Positions 8,466 through 15,440 of a DNA stretch of 61,421 nt are shown in pieces (position 1 is the first letter of the stretch; each line of letters starts with the position of its first letter). Location: positions 1-61,421 of the forward strand of contig JAJDAZ010000022.1 of assembly GCA_029261595.1 (NCBI GenBank), read 5' to 3'. The DNA is from Nitrospinaceae bacterium (GTDB lineage Bacteria; Nitrospinota; Nitrospinia; Nitrospinales; VA-1). Position numbers and translations under genes: made by a program. A model generated the notes under the pieces. It saw only the letters and a list, made by a program, of their open reading frames with translations, searched no databases and was not told the origin of the DNA.

Positions 8466-8513
8466 GAATGTCCGCTTTAGGTGGCGGTCTCAAGTGGTCG
8501 ATAGCGGACATTC
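8466..8513. repeat. 48-bp solo footprint of IS30-type ends
   Basis: This stretch starts with GAATGTCCGCT and ends with its exact reverse complement AGCGGACATTC. Between them, most bases match the first 34 bases of the IS30 repeat at 15273 (TTTNGGTGGNGNTCTCAAGTGGTCGAT). It looks like one IS end joined to a short piece of the other end, as would remain after internal deletion of the element. The 12-15 bp to its left (GGAAGCAA then TTAT-like) also match the bases left of the 15273 copy. It lies in the only gap (8346-8658) between the uptake block and the sugar block. Nothing else was seen in that gap apart from AT-rich promoter-like sequence before 8659. Confidence 0.65.
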
Positions 8514-8658
8514 GGAAAATGAGTGTTTATATAGAATGTATCTCTTAGCTTTTTAACTCAATTGGTCCATTTTTGGAAGACGGAAAACATTTATATTTTC
8601 CATTAATTGACGGAATTAGAATAAAATATCAAAATTCCAATTCAATTCGGCAAACACC

Positions 8659-9696
8659 ATGCAGTCAGGAAAACTCAAGGTTGGGATTATAGGTCTTGGA
8701 CATTGGGGTCCCAAGCTGGTTCGTAACTTTTTCGACCACCCCAAAGTAAAGATGACCTACGTCTGCGATATTTTAGAATCTACTTTCGCGCATATTGACC
8801 ATTTAATCGATAAAAATTGTTGCAAAACCACTAATGCCTACGAATTAATTCATTCTCCCGAGGTGGATGTCGTCGTCGTTATTACCCCTGCTTCCACTCA
8901 TTTTGAATTGGTAAAAGAAGCTCTGTTCTATAACAAGCATGTCTTTTGCGAAAAACCTCTGACGTTAGAGGTGGCCCAAGATAAGGAACTCTGTTTGCTG
9001 GCGGAAAAGGCCGGTTTAAAGCTGGCAGTGGGATATAACTTCCTCTTTAATAAAGGAATTTTAAAATTAAAAGAACTTATCCAAAACAAATGTCTGGGCC
9101 AGATTTATTATTTGACCGCAACTCGAACCCATTTGGGAACCATTCGGGAGGATGTCGATGTCATCTGGGATCTTGCGCCTCATGATATTTCAATTATGAA
9201 TTTTCTCCTGGATGCATTGCCTGAGCGAGTGTCGGCTGTTGGACGAAGCCATTTAAGCAATGACAAGCAGGATGTTGCTTTTATTTCATTATTTTATCCG
9301 TCAGGATTAATTGGACAAATTCACGTGAGCTGGTTGGACTCCAACAAAGAACGCATGGTGAACGTGATTGGAAGCAAGGCAAGGGCTGTTTTTGATGATC
9401 TGAATGGGTTGGAACCGGTTCGATTATTTGAAAAAGGCATAGGTTTTGATGATAGATTTGAAATGGATTTTGGCGAGTATAAATTATTGCTCCGAGACGG
9501 AGATATCATCAGTCCAAAAGTTGAAATGCAGGAACCCTTGAAGATCATCGTGGACAATTTTGTCAGTACCCTCTTAAATGATGATAATTTTATTGCCGAT
9601 GGCCGCTTTGCCCTTAATATTTCGCGTTCCATAGCCGCGGCCCACTGTTCTATGAAAAAAAATGGTGTCCCGGAATTTATCGAAAACGGATGTTAG
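8659..9696 (+). CDS. Gfo/Idh/MocA-family sugar dehydrogenase (WbpB/WlbA-like)
   Basis: The 345-residue protein has an N-terminal Rossmann fold with VGIIGLGHWGPK (residues 8-19), then the family motif HVFCEKPLTLE around residue 95, where the Lys of E-K-P is part of the active site, and a C-terminal dimerisation domain. It is followed by a left-handed-helix acetyltransferase (9 bp away) and a PLP aminotransferase. This trio, dehydrogenase, aminotransferase, N-acetyltransferase, makes 3-acetamido sugars of surface polysaccharides (WbpB/E/D in Pseudomonas, WlbA/C/B in Bordetella). By analogy it would oxidise C3 of a nucleotide sugar. The exact sugar nucleotide is not determined. Confidence 0.85.
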   Translation: MQSGKLKVGIIGLGHWGPKLVRNFFDHPKVKMTYVCDILESTFAHIDHLIDKNCCKTTNAYELIHSPEVDVVVVITPASTHFELVKEALFYNKHVFCEKPLTLEVAQDKELCLLAEKAGLKLAVGYNFLFNKGILKLKELIQNKCLGQIYYLTATRTHLGTIREDVDVIWDLAPHDISIMNFLLDALPERVSAVGRSHLSNDKQDVAFISLFYPSGLIGQIHVSWLDSNKERMVNVIGSKARAVFDDLNGLEPVRLFEKGIGFDDRFEMDFGEYKLLLRDGDIISPKVEMQEPLKIIVDNFVSTLLNDDNFIADGRFALNISRSIAAAHCSMKKNGVPEFIENGC

Positions 9697-9705
9697 GAAA
9701 TCACA

Positions 9706-10221
9706 ATGCAAGTTGGAAAATATTGCGTCATTACTGATGACGTTCAGTTTGGCAAAGGAGTTGTCGTGCACGGATTCGCGAACCTCTACGGATGCCGTAT
9801 TGGAGACGATACCTGTATAGGTGCTTTTGTCGAAATTCAAAATAATGTGGAAATAGGAAAACGCGTTCGTATTCAATCGCATACTTTTATTTGCTCAGAC
9901 ATTGTCATAGAAGATGATGTTTTCCTGGGCCACAACGTTACCTTTATCAATGACCGATATCCAACCGTCCAAGATGCAACTGCAAAGACATGGACATCTG
10001 AGAGTAGTTTGATCCGCAAGGGTGCCAGCATCGGATCAGGATCGGTGATCCTATGTGGTGTTGAGATCGGCGAAGGAGCCGTGGTGGGTGCGGGTAGCGT
10101 GGTGACTAAAAATGTCCCTCCGCATACCATCGTGGCCAGTAATCCTGCCGAGGTTATTAGAACCCTTTCCCCAGGTGAACATTGGCAAGGCGGACAAGCC
10201 TCAATTGAGAAAAAGCCTTGA
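9706..10221 (+). CDS. Hexapeptide-repeat N-acetyltransferase (WbpD/WlbB-like)
   Basis: The 171-residue protein is built of left-handed beta-helix hexapeptide repeats (IGDDTCIGAFVEIQNNVEIG, IEDDVFLGHNVTFINDRYP, IGSGSVILCGVEIGEGAVVG) and ends with the P-A-x-V-I/x-R motif. The GHNVTFINDRYP stretch is typical of enzymes that acetylate the 3-amino group of UDP-sugars using acetyl-CoA (WbpD/WlbB type), which work as trimers in the cytoplasm. It sits 9 bp after the dehydrogenase, with GGAAATCAC before the ATG, and 120 bp before the aminotransferase that would supply its substrate. Confidence 0.85.
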   Translation: MQVGKYCVITDDVQFGKGVVVHGFANLYGCRIGDDTCIGAFVEIQNNVEIGKRVRIQSHTFICSDIVIEDDVFLGHNVTFINDRYPTVQDATAKTWTSESSLIRKGASIGSGSVILCGVEIGEGAVVGAGSVVTKNVPPHTIVASNPAEVIRTLSPGEHWQGGQASIEKKP

Positions 10222-10341
10222 TGCGCTCACTAGGCGACATGGCAACCTCAATGACACCCGGATTTGGCAGGTCGAATTTACACATTAAGGCTATTCAATA
10301 AATTTTTTCACGTTTCCCATAAAATTAGGTATTTCGGGTAA

Positions 10342-11439
10342 ATGCACATTCCTTTCGTTGACCTTAAGTCTCAATATCGGGAGATTGAAAATGAAATAAA
10401 GGAAGCCGCGGCCAGGGTTTTCCAGCATGGAATCTTTGTACAAGGTCCTGATGTGACCGAATTTGAAAATACCTTTGCTGAGTATTTGGGGGTCAAGCAT
10501 GGCATTGGTGTGGGAAGCGGAACGGATGCACTCTATATTGCCCTTAAATGTCTCGGAATTGGAAAAGGCGATGAAGTCATCACGGCTGCAAATTCATTCA
10601 TAGCCACTTCCGAAGCCATCAGCATGACGGAAGCCGAGGTGGTTTTTGCGGATTACAATACTGAAACCTATAATATCGATTTAAATGATCTCGCCTCCAA
10701 AGTCAGCAAAAGAACCAAAGCCGTGGTGCCTGTTCACATTTATGGCCAACCCGTCGATATGGAAAAGCTGTCAGCCTTTGCAAAAGAGCATCACCTGTTT
10801 ATTGTTGAAGACGCCGCACAAGCTCATGGCGCCTCTTTCAAAAATAAAAAAGTTGGAACCTTCGGTCATGCGGGGTGTTTCAGTTTTTATCCGTCGAAAA
10901 ACCTGGGCGCATATGGAGATGGCGGGGCCATCGTCACCAATGACGATCAACTGGCAAAGAAGTGCCGGATGTTTGCCGATCATGGAAGAAAAACCAAATA
11001 CGATCACCAAATCGAGGGCTGTAACAGTAAGCTGGATAGTTTGCAAGCCGCTTTTTTGAATGTAAAACTAAAATATCTGGAAGGATGGACCGAGCGAAGA
11101 ATATCTTCAGCAAGTTTTTATAACAATACCTTGAAAGAAATCGTAGCGACTCCCAAAGTAATTTCCGGAGCGCGTCATGTGTATCACTTATATGTTGTGA
11201 GAATGAAAAACAGGGACCAGGTAAGGAAACAACTCTCAGAAAAGGGAATTGATACCGGAATCCATTATCCCGTTCCCCTTCCATTGTTAGAAGCCTACAG
11301 CAATTTTGGATATGAACCTTCGGATTTCCCCATTGCGTCTTCCCTGAAGGATGAAATCCTGAGCCTGCCAATGCATGAACATTTGACAGAAGAACAAATC
11401 GAGTATGTTGCCGATCAGATCAAAATTTTTATACAGTGA
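10342..11439 (+). CDS. DegT/DnrJ/EryC1-family PLP sugar aminotransferase (WbpE/WlbC-like)
   Basis: The 365-residue protein has the family landmarks: N-terminal PFVDLKSQY, GSGTDALYIALKCLGIGKGDEVI (cofactor-phosphate contacts), VEDAAQAHGA (Asp pairing with the PLP ring), and SFYPSKNLGAYGDGGAI, where the Lys in PSKNLG forms the Schiff base with PLP. The C-terminal GIHYPVPL motif is also present. These enzymes transfer an amino group from glutamate to a 3- or 4-keto nucleotide sugar. With its two upstream neighbours it completes a 3-keto, 3-amino, 3-acetamido series. The first gene of a Pseudomonas-type pathway (a UDP-sugar 6-dehydrogenase) is not in this window. Confidence 0.9.
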   Translation: MHIPFVDLKSQYREIENEIKEAAARVFQHGIFVQGPDVTEFENTFAEYLGVKHGIGVGSGTDALYIALKCLGIGKGDEVITAANSFIATSEAISMTEAEVVFADYNTETYNIDLNDLASKVSKRTKAVVPVHIYGQPVDMEKLSAFAKEHHLFIVEDAAQAHGASFKNKKVGTFGHAGCFSFYPSKNLGAYGDGGAIVTNDDQLAKKCRMFADHGRKTKYDHQIEGCNSKLDSLQAAFLNVKLKYLEGWTERRISSASFYNNTLKEIVATPKVISGARHVYHLYVVRMKNRDQVRKQLSEKGIDTGIHYPVPLPLLEAYSNFGYEPSDFPIASSLKDEILSLPMHEHLTEEQIEYVADQIKIFIQ

Positions 11440-11549
11440 AGAACTCCTGACCCCATTTAGGATTGTGCCAATCACCTGGGAAAGTATTGCTGTATGAGCC
11501 CGCCTTTAAAGATCAACAGCTTGCTATTAACGGTCCCTCTATAAATTGT

Positions 11550-13550
11550 ATGTCAATGCCACCTAAATTTTTACAGTCAGATAAGGCTAAACACAAGGAC
11601 CCCTGGAATCTAGCGCCCATATTGTGCTTCCTCTTTCTGGTTGTTTGCCTTTTTTTAGGATACGAAGGGCATATCAAGGTGAATTCAGACACCTTGTTCT
11701 TGACCAGCTTGTATCAGGATCTGGTCATAGAAGGAAATTCATGGAACAGCTGGTCATTCCCCGCCGCCCCCTATTATTTTCCCGATATGTTGGTGTACTG
11801 GCTCATCCGCTTATTCACGGATGATTTATTTATTGCATTTGTGATCAGCCAGACCCTTCCCTATTGTGGTTTAATTTTATCTTCCCTTTATATTTACAAA
11901 GGATTGTATGGAAAATTAACAAATCAGATGGCCTTATTTACCATAACACTGGCCACTTTAATGAACTATATTGTCACCCTCATCAGTACAGACCTCCATC
12001 AACCCAACCACATGGGGTTTAGAGTTTTATACAGGCTGACATCCCATACAGGGGCTACAGTTTTGGCCTTTATATGTATTGGATTAGTTATCAGGATTTT
12101 GAAACATGAGAGCAAAATCCAAATGGGTTTGCTTTTTGTTTTTTGCGGTTTAACCGCTTTATCGGATAAACTGTTTTTCTGTTGGTTTGTTGTGCCCGCC
12201 CTTCTTGCTTTGATTTCTTTTTCTTTGATAGGTCTTATCAAAAAAAGAATATCACTGATCCTTTGTTCCCTAATAAGCATTTCATCGGCATTGGGCTATT
12301 GGGGAGTTCAGCATACCAACCCCTATATTACTAGAAACTATTCAAACTACTTTCCTGCAAAAACTTGGGAGAAGGTGATCATTTTATTGGGAAATTTGAA
12401 TAGTGAAATAAAAGAATTAGAAGGTGTAACTCTTTATTTTTACATTTTCTTCATTGCTATGATTGTAACAATAGTGATTTCTTTTTTTAGGTTTGTCTGT
12501 CAAATTTCGGGAAATGACGCCACAGTCCATTCATCGGTTTTAAGCCAATTCTTTTTTCTATTTTATTTATTTGCAATATTGGTTAATGTTTCGACCGTTT
12601 TTTACCTCGAACTTTTTCTTGATCTAATGCATTACTTTAACTTAATCATTATCGCTTCTTTATTTAGTTTACCGATCCTGATGTCTAATGAAGAGGGACT
12701 GATTTATTTTAAGAAGGATAACAAAACACGAAATATCTTACTGACCTCTTTTGTACTTATCACAGGTTTTTTGGGAATTTTGAGTTTATGGCCCATGAAA
12801 AATATTTCATTTGAATATTATCCAAAAATAGCAAAATGCCTGGATGATAATAAAAAACAGTATCATTTGACAAATGGATTAGCAGATTATTGGGAGCCAA
12901 GGATAGTATCTGTTTTTTCAAAGAAGGGGATTTGGGTGAATAAGATAAATCCGGATGGGGATCTACATCATTGGATGAATAATATGGAATGGTATTCAAA
13001 TATATTCAATTATAATTTTTTTATTACCAAAGGGTTAAATCTACCGGCAATAATTATGAAGTACGGCCGCCCATCCTCTGAGTTTATTTGCGATGACAAA
13101 AAAATCATCGTTTATAATAATGAAAATAATATTTTTAAAAATTTAACTGCCCATCACCTTCTCACAAAAAAATTAACCCTCCAAGCATCCCAACTACCTG
13201 CAAGTATAGGAGAAGTCGCAGGAAACAATCGTGTAGCCAATGAAGAGGATGGGCCTGGACATTTAATTTATGGCCCATATATTGGCTTACACAAGGGTAA
13301 TTATAAATTTGAAGTGATTTATTCTTCGACGGCAAACGTAAATCCTGTAGCAACATGGGATATTGGTGTTTTTTTAAACTCGCAAAAAACTATTTTAGAT
13401 TCTGGAATTATTATGAAAAAGAATGCCAAACAAGAATCAATCGCTAAAACCATAACTATCGATCGCTTCCTTGAATCTATTGAGTTCCGTATCCATTACA
13501 AGGGTAATGGCCAACTGACAATCCACTCTCTCTCGATAGGGCGGGTTTAA
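11550..13550 (+). CDS. Large polytopic membrane protein, possible GT-C-type glycosyltransferase
   Basis: From the ATG at 11550 the protein has about 666 residues; an in-frame TTG at 11463 would add 29 residues that do not look like a membrane protein start. About ten hydrophobic segments cover residues 20-430, with long loops, and a soluble C-terminal part ends in a beta-rich domain (about residues 555-666; WDIGVFLNSQ, IEFRIHYKGNGQLTIHSL). An early acidic loop (HIKVNSDTLFLTSLYQD) recalls the first loop of GT-C glycosyltransferases, where an Asp is catalytic, but no family motif is certain. The base composition is more AT-rich than its neighbours. It lies inside the sugar block, so polysaccharide or glycolipid assembly is the likely setting. 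Confidence 0.6.
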   Translation: MSMPPKFLQSDKAKHKDPWNLAPILCFLFLVVCLFLGYEGHIKVNSDTLFLTSLYQDLVIEGNSWNSWSFPAAPYYFPDMLVYWLIRLFTDDLFIAFVISQTLPYCGLILSSLYIYKGLYGKLTNQMALFTITLATLMNYIVTLISTDLHQPNHMGFRVLYRLTSHTGATVLAFICIGLVIRILKHESKIQMGLLFVFCGLTALSDKLFFCWFVVPALLALISFSLIGLIKKRISLILCSLISISSALGYWGVQHTNPYITRNYSNYFPAKTWEKVIILLGNLNSEIKELEGVTLYFYIFFIAMIVTIVISFFRFVCQISGNDATVHSSVLSQFFFLFYLFAILVNVSTVFYLELFLDLMHYFNLIIIASLFSLPILMSNEEGLIYFKKDNKTRNILLTSFVLITGFLGILSLWPMKNISFEYYPKIAKCLDDNKKQYHLTNGLADYWEPRIVSVFSKKGIWVNKINPDGDLHHWMNNMEWYSNIFNYNFFITKGLNLPAIIMKYGRPSSEFICDDKKIIVYNNENNIFKNLTAHHLLTKKLTLQASQLPASIGEVAGNNRVANEEDGPGHLIYGPYIGLHKGNYKFEVIYSSTANVNPVATWDIGVFLNSQKTILDSGIIMKKNAKQESIAKTITIDRFLESIEFRIHYKGNGQLTIHSLSIGRV

Positions 13551-13591
13551 CTTATAGATTTGTAATTCAAATTTCCCCAAAAAAGATTCCC

Positions 13592-14404
13592 ATGGAAATG
13601 CTTTTCATTTTTTCTATTATCGCCCTGATATTTTTTACTGCTGAGCGAATAGATCCTGCACGGACTCAGCCTGTTTTCCGGCGCGGAATCTTTACCGATG
13701 GCATTTATACTGTAACCAGTATTTTGGTCCGTGTCTTGGTCAATGGATACTTGTTTGTAATGATTTCCCAATTGGGAGAAACATTTTTCCCGGCTTATTT
13801 GATAGGAGTACTATCTGGCCAACCCATCTTGGTACAATCTGTGGCAATCATTGTTCTCCTGGACATGTTTTTTTACGTCATGCACCGATTGAAGCACCGC
13901 TGGCAATGGTGGTGGCGCCTTCACGAGACACATCACAGTTCTCAGGATCTCGACTGGTTTTCCAGTGTTCGGTTTCATCCCTTAGAGAAAGTCCTGGATC
14001 GAACGATTTATCTGCTTCCTTTGTTGTTTTTGGGTGCCTCTAAGGAGGCCCTTTTGGTATTGGCTACCGTTGATGCCATGGTAGCCAGTTTCAGCCATTC
14101 TAATTTAAATTGGAGAATAGGGCCTTTCATTTACATTTTTGTGGGACCTGAAATGCATCGCTGGCACCATTCCAGTGATCCTAAACGCAGGGAATGCAAC
14201 TATGGAAATAATTTATCCATATTTGATTGGATGTTTGGAACGGCTTACCTCACTCAGGAAAATCCAACTTCCTTCGGATTAGATGATTCCAGATATCCGG
14301 AAGGAAATATGATTAAGCAGTTTATTTATGCGTTTCGTCCTATTCCTTCCCCGGAAAAAGATGAATCCCAAAGCCGCGAGATCAAAACAGGGAAGTCACA
14401 TTGA
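13592..14404 (+). CDS. Fatty-acid hydroxylase / sterol-desaturase superfamily membrane protein
   Basis: The 270-residue membrane protein carries the His clusters of the di-iron hydroxylase superfamily: HRLKH (HX3H), HETHH (HX2HH), a downstream HSNLNW, and HRWHH near residue 188. Membrane helices flank these clusters. Members use O2 and iron to hydroxylate or desaturate lipid chains, sterols or carotenoids. Its place between a membrane protein and a glycosyltransferase (41 bp and 9 bp spacing) suggests that a lipid carrier or lipid product of the sugar block is modified. The substrate cannot be deduced. Confidence 0.85.
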   Translation: MEMLFIFSIIALIFFTAERIDPARTQPVFRRGIFTDGIYTVTSILVRVLVNGYLFVMISQLGETFFPAYLIGVLSGQPILVQSVAIIVLLDMFFYVMHRLKHRWQWWWRLHETHHSSQDLDWFSSVRFHPLEKVLDRTIYLLPLLFLGASKEALLVLATVDAMVASFSHSNLNWRIGPFIYIFVGPEMHRWHHSSDPKRRECNYGNNLSIFDWMFGTAYLTQENPTSFGLDDSRYPEGNMIKQFIYAFRPIPSPEKDESQSREIKTGKSH

Positions 14405-14413
14405 GTAAAACCT

Positions 14414-15139
14414 ATGCCTTATAAAAATAAAAAGGTGATTCTTATAATTCCAGCATGGAATGAATGTAGGAATCTAGGGGAAGTATTACGCAAAATCCCT
14501 CCAGATATTCTGGATAAGGTTCTTGTGGTGGATGATGGATCAACCGACGGAACAGCGGCCCTGGCTAAAAAGGCCGAAGCTCAGGTAAAAAGCCTGGGTA
14601 AGGTTCATGGGGTGGGATACGCAATCAACCAGGGTTACAAAATTGCCATCCAGGAGAATTTTGACATTGCTGTCGTTATGGCCGGAAACAACAAAGATAA
14701 CCCCCAAGAAATTCATCGCCTCCTGGATCCGATTTGTGATTCTGACTACGATTTCGTGATGGGGTCCCGTTTTCTAGGCGACAGTTCCTGGGGGAATTCC
14801 ATGCCCTTTTATCGAAGGCTGGCAATTCGGCTACATCCCTTCCTTGTTGGATTGATTTGCAGAAAAAAGATCACCGAATCCACAAACGGTTTTCGCGCAG
14901 TAAAAACCGATGTCTTGAGAGACACGCGAATTCAGCTCAACCATTCCTGGTTGAATCGGTATGAATTAGAAGTCTATCTTTTGATTAAAATTTTAATGCT
15001 CGGTTTTAAAACCACAGAAACTCTTGTGTCAAAGACTTACCCAAAAGCAGGAATAGAAATAACGAAGATGAAACCGCTGGTCGATTGGTGGAGAATGTTA
15101 TATCCAATATTTTTAGTTGGTCTCGGCATAAAAAAATAA
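14414..15139 (+). CDS. GT2-family glycosyltransferase (DPM1-like) with altered DxD region
   Basis: The 241-residue cytoplasmic protein starts with VILIIPAWNECRNL and has VDDGSTDGT, both standard for GT2 nucleotide-sugar binding, plus the later MGSRFLG and TNGFRAVKTDVL motifs of the polyprenyl-phosphate-mannose-synthase-like group. The position that usually reads D-A/G-D-x-x-x-x-P reads MAGNNKDNP here, so the usual two Asp are replaced by Gly/Asn, leaving one Asp two residues before the Pro. It has no C-terminal membrane helices, unlike ArnC or GtrB. It is 9 bp after the hydroxylase gene and ends the plus-strand sugar block. Confidence 0.82.
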   Translation: MPYKNKKVILIIPAWNECRNLGEVLRKIPPDILDKVLVVDDGSTDGTAALAKKAEAQVKSLGKVHGVGYAINQGYKIAIQENFDIAVVMAGNNKDNPQEIHRLLDPICDSDYDFVMGSRFLGDSSWGNSMPFYRRLAIRLHPFLVGLICRKKITESTNGFRAVKTDVLRDTRIQLNHSWLNRYELEVYLLIKILMLGFKTTETLVSKTYPKAGIEITKMKPLVDWWRMLYPIFLVGLGIKK

Positions 15140-15272
15140 GAAACGTTTTGAAAATTCATTTTCTAATGACCACAATCCATCTACTCGGACCGCTAATCTT
15201 TCTTGCCAAAAATAAAGTTTCTGGTAACACCAAGTAGGCCACGTTTGCGCGTTATTGAGGAAGCAAATTATA

Positions 15273-15424
15273 AATGTCCGCTTTGTGTGGTGTTCTCAAG
15301 TGGTCGATGCAACCCATGCGTTAAAACGTTTAGCTGGTGTCTCAAATTTTAATGTTTTACGTGGCCGCTCATTTAACTGTCGGGCCACGGCATTCAACTT
15401 ATTGAACTTACCGCCAAACTAACC
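15273..15424 (-). mobile_element. IS30-family remnant: right inverted repeat plus transposase 3' end
   Basis: The 41-bp repeat at 15273-15313 is an exact inverted match to 100-140. Reading the minus strand into 15424 gives FGGKFNKLNAVARQLNERPR followed by KTLKFETPAKRF and a stop at 15296-15298, the usual C-terminus of IS30 transposases (L-N-x-R-P-R-K-T-L-x-F-x-T-P). Only about 43 codons remain, and a stop codon lies just upstream of them in the same frame. The rest of the element is missing. The remnant begins 16 bp beyond the stop codon of the giant exoprotein gene. The rest of the 15140-15440 gap holds nothing else I can identify. Confidence 0.8.
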
Positions 15425-15440
15425 TCTAATCCTTCCATAC

